A stretch of DNA of 64,000 nt from positions 7,738,874 through 7,802,873 of the forward strand of contig JAOANR010000001.1 in the NCBI GenBank assembly GCA_030278955.1, in the 5' to 3' direction. Positions 1-10,645 of the stretch are shown in pieces. A program made the translations under genes and the position numbers. The notes beneath the pieces are model-generated. The model was not told the origin of the DNA. It saw only the letters and a list, made by a program, of their open reading frames with translations, and did not search any database. The DNA comes from Hygrophila difformis (lineage: Eukaryota > Streptophyta > Magnoliopsida > Lamiales > Acanthaceae). Position 1 is the first letter of the stretch. Every line of letters begins with the position of its first letter.

Positions 1-2
1 GG

Positions 3-224
3 CTTACGGAACCGAAGATGGCGGGTAAGGAGTCGGTTTCTGGCGGAATCTGGAGATGGAGGCGGCGGGGTTTGATTGGTCCTCAACCGGCGACGACGGA
101 GGGCGGTGACAGACCGGTGAGTTTATTGGTTGAAGAGAAGCGCCGTGATGTAGCCCTTCTTCGTTACCGAATGAGGAAACAGTATTGGAAACCCGTTTTG
201 GAGCCCATTCATGAAGAAATTTAA
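3..224 (+). CDS. Partial 3' coding end, PADRE/DUF4228-like
   Basis: The reading frame is open from the window edge to the stop at 222-224, so this is probably the last part of a gene that begins to the left. An internal ATG lies at 18. The last residues (QYWKPVLEPIHEE) resemble the W-K-P-x-L-x-x-I-x-E ending that I associate with plant PADRE/DUF4228 proteins. The PADRE-like exon at 3865-4035 ends with the similar EWKPSLDPITEN. The two may be tandem paralogues. The rest is basic and low in recognisable motifs. The family assignment rests on one short motif and on proximity, so it is tentative. Confidence 0.4.
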   Translation, partial: LTEPKMAGKESVSGGIWRWRRRGLIGPQPATTEGGDRPVSLLVEEKRRDVALLRYRMRKQYWKPVLEPIHEEI

Positions 225-1140
225 TTTAACTAATTCAATTAATTACTGCTGTAAATCTTTTTGACCAAGTTTATTTCCTTCGTCTGTTTTCTGCTTATTT
301 TAACTTTTGTAAACTTGTCAAGCCAACAAGAAGGGTGAAGAACTGAAGGCAGGAGGTGTAGTTCAACGATATTACACTACTAAAATAAAATTAGGGGTAG
401 ACCACTTCCACTTATTACAATGTCACCTAATTATTATATGTGATAAAATTATGAGTTTGATTTCCCACTGGTTCATTTTTGATTTATTAGAACCCAAGAT
501 TTTACTTAAGAATCTAAGTATTTCGAAGAAAACGCGACGAAGTTGAACTTATGGATATATAGATTGAGCTCATTGACATGTTAAAACTACTACATCAGAA
601 TTAAATTAGACCAAGCATGAAAAAGGGTATTTATTTATTTAATGTAATTAATTAATTATAAGAAAGTTGAAAAATTCTACTTATTTTACCCAATAATGTA
701 AGTAATAAATTAATGTATGACGGTGATTACTACGCGTGAAGCTGATACCATAAAAGTGGATCGTGAGCATATATAATATACGATGACATATATAATCCAA
801 AGTTGCATTGCAAGAATAACAAACAATAATAACAAATGTGGGATGGGATCTCGAAGACAACAACATCAGATGATGATGATGATGAAAGGTGAATACAGTT
901 GAACGGTTCTTGTTCTTCTTCTATTGACAATTTTTGAGCTTAATTGGTAATGTTAGGTTTGACTAAGTATCCAAACATTCTTTTTATATGCATTATCTAT
1001 TCTGCATGCATATGCAACTCCACTCTATGTTGTTATTAATCATAATTAGTACTTTATTTAATTCCACCTCAATTATTTCGATATTAATTCTCATTAAGTA
1101 TGGCCGAGTCCATAATATACGTCTAATCCCCAAATAAATA
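225..1140. other. AT-rich intergenic spacer
   Basis: There is no convincing coding signal on either strand. The short ORFs are AT-rich and lack family motifs. I see no transposon ends. Confidence 0.6.
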
Positions 1141-1891
1141 TTCCCTCCGTTCCTTTTTAGTTGTCTTTTTAAGAGAAAATGTGTTCCAAAATAGTTGTTA
1201 TTTTTATGTAGTTATGCTATGCTTTTACTATATTGCCCTTCACTTTTACTACGAATAAGTAGGGATGAAAACGGTACGGATACGGTCGGATAGTGTCGGA
1301 TACGGATATTATCCATATTTTTTTTGTCGAATTCGGTATCGAATACGGATGGGCCGGATACGAATACGGTTTCGGATATTTCGGATTACGGATACGGTAC
1401 GGATACAAGACGGATATATGACGGATACGGATTCAATCGAATACAGATTATCGGATAATTTTTTATAATCTTTTTTGAAAATTTGATATTTTTTATAATT
1501 ATTAATAATATTTAATTAATAAATAATAATATATTAATATATTCGGATATCCATATTTAAAATCCGGATAATATCCTATCAATTTTCGGATACGGTCGGA
1601 TATTCTCGGATACGGTCAGATATTTTCGGATTCGAATACGAATGCGGATATTAAAATACGGATTCGGATTCGGATACGAATACTAAAATATCCGGCCGGA
1701 TAGTTGAAAACGGATTCGGATTCGAATATAATCGGATACGGCATCGGATCGGTCGGATATTTACCGTACCGCTTTCACCCCTACGAATAAGTGTAGTTGA
1801 AGGGTAAAAGTATAAATTTATGAGTTAATAAATGCAAACCTTGATTATTGAAATTGAGCTGAAAGAGACAACTATTTTGGAACCCATGGAG
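1141..1891. mobile_element. Stowaway-like MITE interrupted by a hAT-type MITE
   Basis: The left end begins TCCCTCCGTTCC followed by TTTTTAGTTGTC. The right end is its inverted counterpart (GACAACTATTTTGG...CATGGAG). The arms match the complete copy at 4506-4714, including the stretch about TATTGCCCTTCAC and its partner GAAGGGTAAAAGTATAAATTTATGAG. A separate element at 1260-1783 is nested in the middle. CTCCCTCCGT ends with TA targets are typical of Stowaway (Tc1/mariner-derived) MITEs. Confidence 0.7.
1260..1783. mobile_element. hAT-type non-autonomous element with GGATAC-rich core
   Basis: Inverted ends TAGGGATGAAAACGG (left) and CCGCTTTCACCCCTA (right, inverse TAGGGGTGAAAGCGG) are flanked by a perfect 8-bp duplication, CGAATAAG, at 1252-1259 and 1784-1791. 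TIRs of the TAGGG type and 8-bp duplications are hAT hallmarks. The 524-bp interior is almost entirely degenerate GGATAC/GGATAT units and encodes nothing. It lies inside an older Stowaway-like MITE. Confidence 0.8.
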
Positions 1892-2437
1892 TACTATGTA
1901 TATATATGTATGTATGTATTGATAAACTGCTAATAAGGCTTTTACTCGTTAAACTCCAAATTAATTTTCCAAATTTTCCCGAATACCCTTGCTTGTCCTT
2001 CCATCATAACAATTCTCTCATCACCGCCTCCGCCACCGCCGCCGACGATGGGGAATTGCGCCGCGCGCGGCCTTACCGGGAAGGTGATCCTGTCCAACGG
2101 CGCGGTTTTTACGTACGAGAATCCTACCACGGTGGCAGAACTGATGCTGGAGCATCCGCAGCAAGTGGTGGTGGAATTCCAGGCGGTCATGTGCGGGAAG
2201 AAGCCGACTCCGCTGCCGGCGGACAAGAGCCTGGAAAGGGAAAAGCTGTACATCATGCTCCCCGTCAGAAAAGGCCGGCCGGCGCCACTGTCGTCGGAAG
2301 AAGCTCGAAAGCTGTTGGAGAAGACGAATCATAATTGCACGAGTGGAATATTCCTTCATTGCTTCTTCGCCGCCGCCGCCGGAGATATTCATCCTGCAGG
2401 GAAACAGGAGGAGGACGAGGAAGACGAGCAGAAGAAG

Positions 2438-3022
2438 CAGGGGCGGACGCACGCTTTGAGTACCGGGGCACGGGACACCGCTTAAATTTGTTTTATAAGG
2501 AAAAAAGGTTTTAGTCTTAGCTTAGTGCACCCGGTTAGATTTTTGTAGGGACCCCAATCCTTATTCTCGAACTCATACAGGGCAAACGAGGGCAAAAGGA
2601 AAAACTCATATCCGAGTTCCCATCGACAGCATCAAGGGCAAAATCAAAAACTCACACACTCATACCTTTCTTTGTTTTGATAGTCCAGCGTCCGCCGCCA
2701 CCCACCTGGTAATCTCAGCGTCGATTCCAAATCGTTGCCGGTTGCAACTGCAAATCTCTGTCTTGTATGAATCTAACGTAAATCTAATTTGGGCAACACA
2801 CATCTGCTGCACATCTCCGTCTGGCTGTGCAACCCACATCGCCAATCCCCTTTTTTTGTTTTGTGTGTGTCTGTTGTGTATGTATTTTCTATTTCGAAGT
2901 TTGCTCTCTCTCTCTTTGTTAGAGTTGGATTTAGAGCAATTATTCCACACATTTCTTTTGACTTTTCGTTGCTCTGTCTGGCTCCACAAACCTGTTTGTT
3001 TATATATGTAGTGAAGCACTAC

Positions 3023-3053
<31 letters not shown>

Positions 3054-3856
3054 TCAAGTTCTCAAAGAATGGATTGTACATTGCTGCACTTTTTATTTGG
3101 TTCTATTTTTTTTTTTTTTTGGAGGAGCCATTGAAGGCCTGGAAAGGGGTGGTGGGAGCCCATGCCACACAATTACAAAGGGGAAATAAAGGGAGGGATA
3201 GGGGGCCGGTGGGAATCGAACTTCCAACCTTCCGTTGGAAGCCAATGGACTTAACCGCTTGGGCTTAAGCCAATGGACTTAAGCCAATGGACTTAACCGC
3301 TTGGGCTAGGTTCTATTTGAAAACGTTGTTTAATTTTAGATTTTATTTATGTTTTGGATATAAATTAAGGATTGTGAATATTGTATTGATTTTATATATA
3401 AATTTGGGCATTCTCTAGAGAGGAATTCTCTAGAGCGTGAACTTGACCATGCATAAGATAAAATATTTGCTAATTTGGAGTGGTATATCCGACCTTGCTA
3501 GATTAATGGTGGAAACAATGAAGCATATTTTGTATTTCATGTCCACCGATAATTGAAGATGACTTTAGTTTTAGCACTTGTAACTCCAACGGTGGAAAGA
3601 TGTTTATCTACAATGACGCTTGTAAAACCAAATTTGTAAAATTGGATGTGATGATTTTTTGTTAACGATGTTCTAATTTGTTCTATAAAGTGAAAGAAGC
3701 ACTACTCAATGTTATGAATGGAATTGTTATTAGTGCGTTCCAAAGTATGTATGACGGTAGAGAATATTTATAAGTTGATAGTTATATTTAATAAATTTAT
3801 ATTTTAATTTAATATTTTTGTGACCCCGCTTAATTTTTTTCCTGGATCCGCCACTG
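2438..3856 (+). mobile_element. hAT transposon remnant inside the PADRE coding sequence
   Basis: The left end is CAGGGGCGGACGC and the right end is GGATCCGCCACTG (inverse CAGTGGCGGATCC). Both are flanked by the perfect 8-bp duplication AGAAGAAG at 2430-2437 and 3857-3864. Near 3565-3710 the plus strand keeps a decayed hAT C-terminal dimerisation segment (TPTVERCLSTMTLVKPNL, then ...FFVNDVLI) with stop codons, so the element was once a transposase gene of the hAT type and is now a deletion derivative. A SINE is nested at 3109-3308. A (TA)n run lies at about 3022-3050. Confidence 0.85.
3109..3308 (-). mobile_element. tRNA-derived SINE with a repeated 5' head
   Basis: Read on the minus strand, it has a pol III A-box-like TAGCCCAAGCGG, a B-box-like AGTTCGATTCC and a terminal poly(A). 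A perfect 10-bp target duplication, GGTTCTATTT, lies at 3099-3108 and 3309-3318. The head is reiterated: the segment AAGCGGTTAAGTCCATTGGC recurs, with a partial third copy. The 3' body matches the SINE at 17803-17957. Confidence 0.85.
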
Positions 3857-4035
3857 AGAAGAAGCGTTGTCCGGAGGAGGCGGAATTAGGTGATATGTTC
3901 AGCGAAGTGATATTGGAAGGGAGGCCGCCGGAGTATTTGAACAGACAGATATCGGGGAAGGAGTGGAAGCCTAGTTTGGATCCCATCACTGAAAATGCTG
4001 CACCGGTAAAGGTTCGCCATTGGTTGCTGCTTTAA

Positions 4036-4405
4036 TTTGATGTACTTCACACTGAGGTAATTAATGTTATTATTATTACTGTTACTGTTACTGTTAAAAA
4101 TAAATAAGGGTTAATTATTATGCATAGTGGTGGTATTTAATTTAAGTATTGTAAACGTACTACTGTTATTAATCGTTAGGGTATTGGAGGTGATAGTGCG
4201 TGAAGAGGAGGATGATGATGTGGATTATTATTATTATTATTATTATTATATGAAGGTCGCTATTTAGTTTTGTGGATAATATTAAAGTGGATATGTCCTT
4301 TTTTGCTTGAATTTATATTTATAGCAGTAGTATCCCAGTGCGTGTATTTTAGCCTAGCTAGCTTTTTGTCTTTTTAGTTAAAGGGGTGATTAAAGATGTT
4401 TTGCG
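4036..4405. other. 3' flank with ATT microsatellite
   Basis: This downstream flank of the PADRE gene is AT-rich and holds an (ATT)n run at about 4223-4251. No gene is seen. Confidence 0.6.
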
Positions 4406-4406
4406 G

Positions 4407-4452
4407 AAAACCGGCTTCGGCCCTCTTTTTCTACCGAAAAAAAAAAAAAAAA
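4407..4452 (+). mobile_element. 5'-truncated SINE tail
   Basis: A 46-bp insert ending in poly(A) contains GGCTTCGGCC, like the 3' end of the SINE at 17803. It is flanked by a perfect 15-bp duplication, AAAGATGTTTTGCGG, at 4392-4406 and 4453-4467. Confidence 0.7.
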
Positions 4453-4505
4453 AAAGATGTTTTGCGGCACAAAGGGAAAATTCCTCCGTTTTTAGCAGGT
4501 ATATA

Positions 4506-4714
4506 CTCCATCTCTTCCTTTTTAGTTGTCTCTTTCACATCATTTTTAATGACTAATGTTTGTATTAATTAACTCATAAATTTATATTTGTACCCTTCAA
4601 CTAAACTCATTCTTAATAAATATCAACAAATAGCATTTATGTAAAGTGAAGGGCAATATAGTAAAAGCATAGCATAACTACCTAAAAATAACAATTAAAA
4701 AGGAACGGAGGGAG
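4506..4714. mobile_element. Complete Stowaway-like MITE
   Basis: Inverted ends CTCCATCTCTTCC and GGAACGGAGGGAG are flanked by TA on both sides. This 209-bp copy is uninterrupted and serves as the reference for the related copies at 1141 and 8087. Confidence 0.8.
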
Positions 4715-5415
4715 TATATGATTAATAACTCTTTCCGTTCTCGAGGTTTAAGAGAACATAATAAAATCATTGGAATGAAATGTTCGTTTAATAACTAACC
4801 TTCCTTCGTTTCTACCGAAAAGCAAAACACGTAAGTATTACTGTATTATTATTATTATTAGGATTAGGATTAGGATTAGGATATTTCACATACACGATAA
4901 AATCTGATGGGCCAATAATGTGTGTGCTCCGATCCAGCTTGCATAGTGGATCAAAGCGGCCCATTATATTTCAAATCCACCATAAAATATAGTACTATAT
5001 CTCATGACCGGCTTTATTAGTATTATTATTGGAGTATGTACTAGTAAATTTTTGGTTTTCAAAAGGGATCCTCCAATGGGATGGGCTGGAAAATGAAAAT
5101 GGGCTACCACCAAAGTTGTCACATCATTATTCATGACAACTATGTATATTCCGAAAAAGCAAAAATAAATAACAAATGAGAAATGAGATGTTGGATAAGA
5201 ACAAAAAAAAAAAAAAAAAAAAAAGATGAAAGCGATAAGGACCAAGAAGGGGATAAGCATAAAGACACAAACATCCAACATCAACGTCAAATAGTAGTAT
5301 CAAACATGAAACAGGGCACTCCTCAGCCCCCCAGCCGCCATATATGCCCATTATCCTTTCTTCCAAGCATCAACTATACCATTTCTTTATCCACTTCTTA
5401 ACACCCTTTTCCCAC

Positions 5416-5471
<56 letters not shown>

Positions 5472-6201
5472 TATCTATCACAAGATATGGGAAATTGGAT
5501 GAACCGCAAGAGCGAGATAAAATCGGGAATTCAAGATTTTGGCTAGTTCACTACTATAATCTTGAACCAATGAAGTTTTGATTGTCTATTGTATCTAGTC
5601 TAGTTAATTATAATTATCTTTAGAGTAATCAACATTTATTTGGCATGCTAAAAACCAAGTACATGTGGCAACTGGCAAGAAGCACGCCAGAATGCACAAG
5701 GAAACATTTAATAATTTCATAATGATTATATTAGATTAGAATGCTCACAATATAAAACCTACACCATTGATCGAAATACAGTTGTTTGAAAATTACTGTT
5801 GACACATGAACACACACACATAGTATTAAATAAAGATATATATATATAATAAATAATTATAAAAAAGAGGAGAGTCATGAAAATGTGGCGTGGCCGTTGA
5901 GCGATGATCAAATTGCTAAATTGGAGTTATTGTAGTTGCCTTAATTGCTTCTTCAATCTTCAAATCTTCAGTAGATGATGCAAATATTCGGATTTAATTT
6001 CAATATTTCAAAATCAAAATTCGAAGAGGGCCCAGAGAATCCTTGGAAGCCATGGCCCATTAGGGCCCACAATCATCAATATTGGCCCAGCCCAATTCAG
6101 ACTGAAAAAAAAAACAGGCATATGCTGACAGCTGATATGCATTTCAAATGTCCCTACACCTCAAGAAGGGTAAAAATGGGAAATGCCATCCCCTTCTATT
6201 A
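4715..6201. other. Intergenic spacer with simple repeats
   Basis: No gene is seen. The spacer holds four GGATTA units near 4859-4882, a poly(A) run at about 5201-5224, and a long (ATT)n run at 5416-5472. Confidence 0.6.
5416..5472. repeat. (ATT)n microsatellite
   Basis: An almost perfect ATT trinucleotide run of about 57 bp. Confidence 0.95.
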
Positions 6202-6463
6202 CTCCCTCCGTATCATGATACTTGTCTTGTTTGACTTTTTGGCACTGTTCATTGTTTAACTTTGACTCAATTTTATTGCAAGTATATATTTGAAAAAAAA
6301 AATAGTCGAGTTGGGTCTTGTTAGAATCGTATAATCATCTAGTTTTAGACTATATATTTTCCATAATTTTTTGTTGTACATATTTTGAAATATTAGCGGT
6401 TGAAGTAGTGCATTGGATTGTGTGCAGAAATGAAACAAGACAAGTTAAATGGGACAGAGGGAG
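6202..6463. mobile_element. Stowaway-like MITE
   Basis: Inverted ends CTCCCTCCGTATC and GGGACAGAGGGAG are flanked by TA. The interior (TTTGACT...GTTAAAT) differs from the copy at 4506, so it is a different family with similar termini. Confidence 0.7.
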
Positions 6464-7003
6464 TATTATTATTCACATAATATTTTTGTCCCACCTTTGT
6501 CTCATTTCCATCATTCTATTTAATTCTACAATTATAATTTTATTTTACTTTTTCCGTTAAACTTCAATAAGTCTGTATTTATATATATGAATGTTTATCT
6601 TACCCTCATTAATTCGTTATAAATTTGAAAATATTAAAGTTGATTTAAATAAAGTGCATTAGAGAAAGTGCTTAGCTATTATAAATGTGTCCATGAATCA
6701 CATGGTAAATATACATTTAGAACGTAAAATTATATTATAAACTACGAGATTGGATACTGGATAGGATGCTGAATGTGTTACATTCAACATGTTATGACGT
6801 GTTGATCCGATGAGATGCGTGTTGGGTGCAATGAGGTATATGCTGGGTATTTAATGTGTTTGAGCTGTATAAAAATACTCAACACAGACAAAGAAGTCAT
6901 TCAATACATACTCATTTAACACATATAAAGCACTCATTCAATATTCCAGCAGGAACTGATCAAATTCCCAAACCAAATCCATAAACTACCATGACATGAG
7001 AAT
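6464..7003. other. AT-rich intergenic spacer
   Basis: I see no gene or element end in this stretch. Confidence 0.55.
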
Positions 7004-7013
7004 ATAAAAGAAA

Positions 7014-7674
7014 GGGAAAAAAAAGCCAAATACATCCGTTTTCTTTTCAAAAAAGTCAAATCGGTCCTTTTTTAATTTTATTGCCGATTTAGTCCGCTAC
7101 CTATGCTAATTATATCCATTTTAGTCCAAAAATCACTAATCCTTCCTAGGACGCTGACGTGGCATTGATTTATTTTGGTCCTTTTCATTCTTAAAGGCGA
7201 TTCAAGATTAAATACAAGGAGACAAAAGGCATGTGACTGTCCTTTTCATTCTTTGGCCCTCAGTTTTGAGCCAACCTTGTTGCCGGAATTTGAATATGCG
7301 CCGCGGGATTAGGGTTCGAATTGGGTGTGCTGCGATATGGGAGGTGATTGAAATGAAGGGCTTCGAATTGGGGGTGATTGAAGAGAAGGGCTTCGAATTG
7401 GGGGTGTTGCGATATGAGATGTGATTGAAATTAGAGTCGGGTTGGGTTGCACACTTATTTGGCAAACACGTTGGAGTGGTAGCAATTCAAAATAGATCCA
7501 GCGTGTATGGTTTAGAATAAATCATTGCCACGTCAGCGTCCTAGGAAGGATTAGTGATTTTTGGACTAAAGTTGATATAATTAGCATAGGTAGCGGACTA
7601 AATCGGCAATAAAATTAAAAAAGGACCGATTTGGCTTTTTTGAAAAGAAAACGGATGTATTTGGCATTTTTTCC
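7014..7674. mobile_element. Long-TIR non-autonomous element, Mutator-like
   Basis: Near-perfect inverted repeats of about 145-150 bp occupy 7014-7165 and 7527-7674. They start GGGAAAA...GCCAAATACATCCG and end with CTAGGACGCTGACGTGGCA at the inner edge. A 10-bp duplication, ATAAAAGAAA, lies at 7004-7013 and 7675-7684. Long TIRs with a 9-11 bp duplication fit Mutator-like elements. The ~360-bp core is less AT-rich than its flanks and includes a near-duplicated GAAGGGCTTCGAATTGGGGG motif. It could be a captured gene fragment, but I do not recognise it. Confidence 0.75.
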
Positions 7675-7975
7675 ATAAAAGAAATGACGAAAAGATAGTT
7701 ATTTATTTAGTATTTATTTATTTTGGAAGCCATAGGCCGGAAAAGATAGTTATTTGTGAAAGGAGTGGGTAATTTTTTATTTTTTATTTTTTTCAATTTT
7801 GGAAAAGTTAATATTGATGGATATTAATTGCAAAGCCCAAATTTATTGCATGCTTTATTTTTTGGATGAATTAATTGCATGCTTTTGAGTGTGATGAATG
7901 AATCCAGACATCAATTGTTGAATAGTTTTTTTTTTTTTTTTTTTTTGGTAATAAGGGGATAATTCGATAGTTGTT

Positions 7976-8038
7976 TTTTTTTTTTTTGGTAAACGGTGAC
8001 ACTCATGTATCGGCAAAGGTGTGTGGGAGCCCAAATCA
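7976..8038 (-). mobile_element. 5'-truncated retroposed SINE-like tail
   Basis: A poly(T) run followed by GGTAAACGGTGACACTCATG...GGGAGCCCAAATC is flanked by a 17-bp duplication with one mismatch at 7959-7975 and 8039-8055. The arrangement is that of a poly(A)-tailed retroposon on the minus strand. Confidence 0.65.
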
Positions 8039-8086
8039 ATAATTCAATAGTTGTTGTTTTGCTGTAAAATTAAAGTGCTAATAATA

Positions 8087-8906
8087 CTCCCTCCGTTCCT
8101 TTTTAGTTAGGAATGACAATGGACCGGTTTTGGGGCAGGGGGTAGCATCTCCATCCTCAAAACCGTTAGTATTTTCATTCCCCAAAACCGGTCCGATCCC
8201 CATCGGGGACATTATCGGAGATCCCTATTGGATATCGTGATTTCCCCGATCCCCAATGGGGATTCAATTACACATCAACTTTCAATTTTTTTCCGGTAAT
8301 TGGACAGATTGGAGATATATTATTTATGCCAACTTTCAATTTCATTAATCATAATATGAAAATATACACATGAATTATTTAAATAAATCATAAGCCACAT
8401 AAAACATAAACTATTGAGCTTTGTCTTCATTATTTTGGATGAACTGAGTAAAATTCATAAAATATAATATATAAAATATTAATTATAATATATAAAATAT
8501 ATAATAAATAAAATATAAAATATATCGGGGATGGGCCGGGGCGGGGATTACTTCCCCGTCCCCATCCCCATCCCCTAAAAAAACCCCATCCCCGGCCCAT
8601 TCTCAATAATTCTCTCCCCAAAACCGAACCGAAAATTCGGTTTTCGGTTTTCACCATTGGGGATGGGCTTTTTTGCCATCCCTATTTTTAGTTGTCTTTT
8701 TAGAGAGTAAAAAGTGTTCCAAAATAGTTGTAATTTTTAGGTAGTTATACCATGTTTTTACTATATTGCCCTTCACTTTACATAAATGCTATTTATTGAC
8801 ATTTATTAAGAATGAGTTTAGTTGTAGGGTAAAAATATAAATTTATGAGTTAATTAATGCAAATCTTAGTTATTGAAATTGAGTTGAAAGAGACAATTAA
8901 AATGGA
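8087..8906. mobile_element. Stowaway-like MITE interrupted and truncated
   Basis: It begins CTCCCTCCGTTCC after TA and shows the same arms as the copy at 4506-4714 (TATTGCCCTTCAC, ATTTATGAGTTAATTAATGCAAAT). A hAT-type element is nested at 8108-8684. The right terminus is lost where LINE-derived sequence begins near 8907. Confidence 0.7.
8108..8684. mobile_element. hAT-type non-autonomous element with GGGGATCCCC-rich core
   Basis: Ends TAGGAATGAC and GCCATCCCTA (inverse TAGGGATGGC) are flanked by a perfect 8-bp duplication, TTTTTAGT, at 8100-8107 and 8685-8692. Both flanks carry repeated GGGGAT/ATCCCC and CCGGTTTTGGGG blocks around an AT-rich centre. There is no coding capacity. Confidence 0.8.
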
Positions 8907-9658
8907 ATGCAGCGAATCTATCAACGTGCGAATCTATCAAAAGCGCCAGGGAATCTATCAATCGCAGTCAGCTTTCCCTATGCATCCTTCCCACACCTGG
9001 AAATATATTTGGAAATGGCCTTGCCCTCAACGTGCGAGGTCTTTTCTCTGGTTGTGCTATCACAACAAGATTCTGACAGGTACTGAGCGTCTTAGAAGGA
9101 ACTTGAGCCCAGACGATTGTTGTTGGAACTGCGGCACCGTTGAAAGTCCTATTCATGCACTTCGTGATTGTCCCACCTCTGCCAGGACATGGCTACAACT
9201 TGGTTTTTCCAAGGCTTCATTCTGGACTACTTCTCTTTGTGATTGGATTGATTCTAATCTCTACAGTGGTTGGTAATCCTAAAGCCACCACCTTTGCTAT
9301 AGGCGTTTGGTCCATCTGGAAACTGAGATGCAAGGAACTCTACGGAAATGAATCTCCCAACTGGGAGTCACTTTATGTATCCATTATCAGCAGCAACACT
9401 TCTTTCATCAAATTTCTTGCGGAAGAGAAATCTATTGGCAGGAGAAACTGGAAAGCCTCCCGAGCTAGATGGTGTAGGCCACCCGAGGGATGGTTCAAGC
9501 TAAACTGTGACGGCAGCTCAACATCTTCTCACAGCATGGCCAGTGGTGTAATCAGAGACTCTGAAGGAAATTGGGTAGGTGGTATTCGCACCAAGAGAAA
9601 GGCCATGGATGCCCTTCTGTCCGAGGCTTGGGGTGTATTATTCAACACAATACTTTAA
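8907..9658 (+). pseudogene. Decayed LINE ORF2 3' part (zinc-binding and RNase H)
   Basis: Residues near 8983-9276 match the RVT zinc-binding domain of plant L1 LINEs (CCWNCGTVESPIHALRDCP). After a frame change, 9270-9650 resembles the plant LINE RNase H domain (WFKLNCDGSS...GVIRDSEGNWVGG). Both ends are missing and the frame is broken, so it is dead. Confidence 0.75.
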
Positions 9659-10375
9659 TTATATCCCCATATAAGTCAGACCAAGTCATTAATTAGCCGT
9701 TTCTTATAGGGTTGGGTCACAATCCCTCTCCCAAACAAAGGGGTATTTGGGTTAAAATTACTCAATTTTGGTCAACTATCATTTTAAAGAGGGTTTGAAG
9801 AATCTTTTCTGAATTCTGACTTAAATTAATTGTCAACGCTAAGTTTGAGCAACTAGCATGGACTCATTTAACACCTAAAATCCAAATTTCCAGATGCGTT
9901 TGAAAGAAATGAATATTAGTTTTGTAAATTTTGAAACAAGTCCCTTCAATTCTTTATATATTAGATAGTTTAATTTTAATTAATTTGAGTATGTTTTACA
10001 CTTTTACTCAAAAATATTTATACAAAACTATAATTATAAAATTATAATTATGAAATAATTATAAAATTTAGTGGTTTGATGAAAATTAATTTTTAATTAA
10101 AATAAATTTAGGGTTGAATTAGAGATTATAAGTTACTACAATTAAAGAGCAAAAGATTTCAGGGGTACATTTTAAACTTTAACTATTAAAATTCAATTTC
10201 TTGCTCAAATATTAAACAAATGCATAATTTTTATATTTTAAAATAGAAATACTAAATGCTAAAAAAATTTCAAAATAGCCTTTAAATCGAAGAATTAAAT
10301 ACTGAAAATTTTCCGAAATAGTATTTAAAATCAAAATACTAAGAGGTGTACATGTTTATCAATACCATAGGTTCT
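9659..10375. other. AT-rich spacer left of the pararetrovirus block
   Basis: No gene or element ends are visible. Confidence 0.55.
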
Positions 10376-10384
10376 TTTTAAATT

Positions 10385-10605
10385 GGGGAAAGTAATAAAA
10401 AGGGCCATTACAAGGAGTCTATTCCAGTTTTAGGCCATTATAAGTTGAATTTCCAGAATTAGGCCATTACAAACACATGTTGAAGGAAATTAAGCCATAA
10501 GGACCAATTTGAAAATTAATTAATTCCCAACAACTTTTCCTTTCTTTCATTAAAACCCCAAGAAAGTTTGACTTTATTTACTTTAGTCCTTTGTCAATAT
10601 ACTTA
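10385..10605. repeat. Left inverted repeat of the pararetrovirus block
   Basis: It is inversely complementary to about 17403-17621, estimated by eye at around 70% with small gaps. It contains GGCCATTA subrepeats spaced about 28-33 bp apart. The outermost bases are GGGGAAAGTAATAAAAAGGGCC. Confidence 0.8.
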
Positions 10606-10645
10606 AGTTTTCACTATATAAATGACACCCAATGCGCTTGAAAAT

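Larger units (their letters stand above)
2048..4035 (+). pseudogene. PADRE/DUF4228 protein gene split by a hAT insertion
   Basis: The 5' part (2048-2437, 130 codons) starts MGNC, a likely N-myristoylation site. It continues with the PADRE core: KVILSNGAVFTYE, a VAELMLEHPQQVVVE stretch, KLYIMLPV, then LSSEEARKLL. A 1419-bp hAT element follows at 2438-3856. The coding sequence resumes at 3865 in the same frame with RCPEE and runs through FSEVILEGRPPEYLNRQISG and EWKPSLDPI to the stop at 4035. The uninterrupted product would be about 186 aa, normal for the family. As it stands, the 5' ORF reads about 15 element-derived residues and stops at 2485. PADRE proteins are induced in stress and defence responses; no biochemical role is visible here. 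A possible donor CCG|gtaaag near 4004 could give another ending. Confidence 0.85.

Noticed and set aside
1265..1468. ORFs of alternating I-R and Y-P residues on both strands
   Set aside because: They are translations of the GGATAC-type repeats in a hAT-type MITE, not genes.
2789..3268. 159-codon ORF
   Set aside because: It runs through hAT remnant DNA, a (TA)n run and the SINE; composition is low-complexity and no family motif is present.
4859..4882. Four GGATTA units as possible interstitial telomere repeat
   Set aside because: Plant telomere repeats are TTTAGGG; this is a short unrelated hexamer microsatellite.
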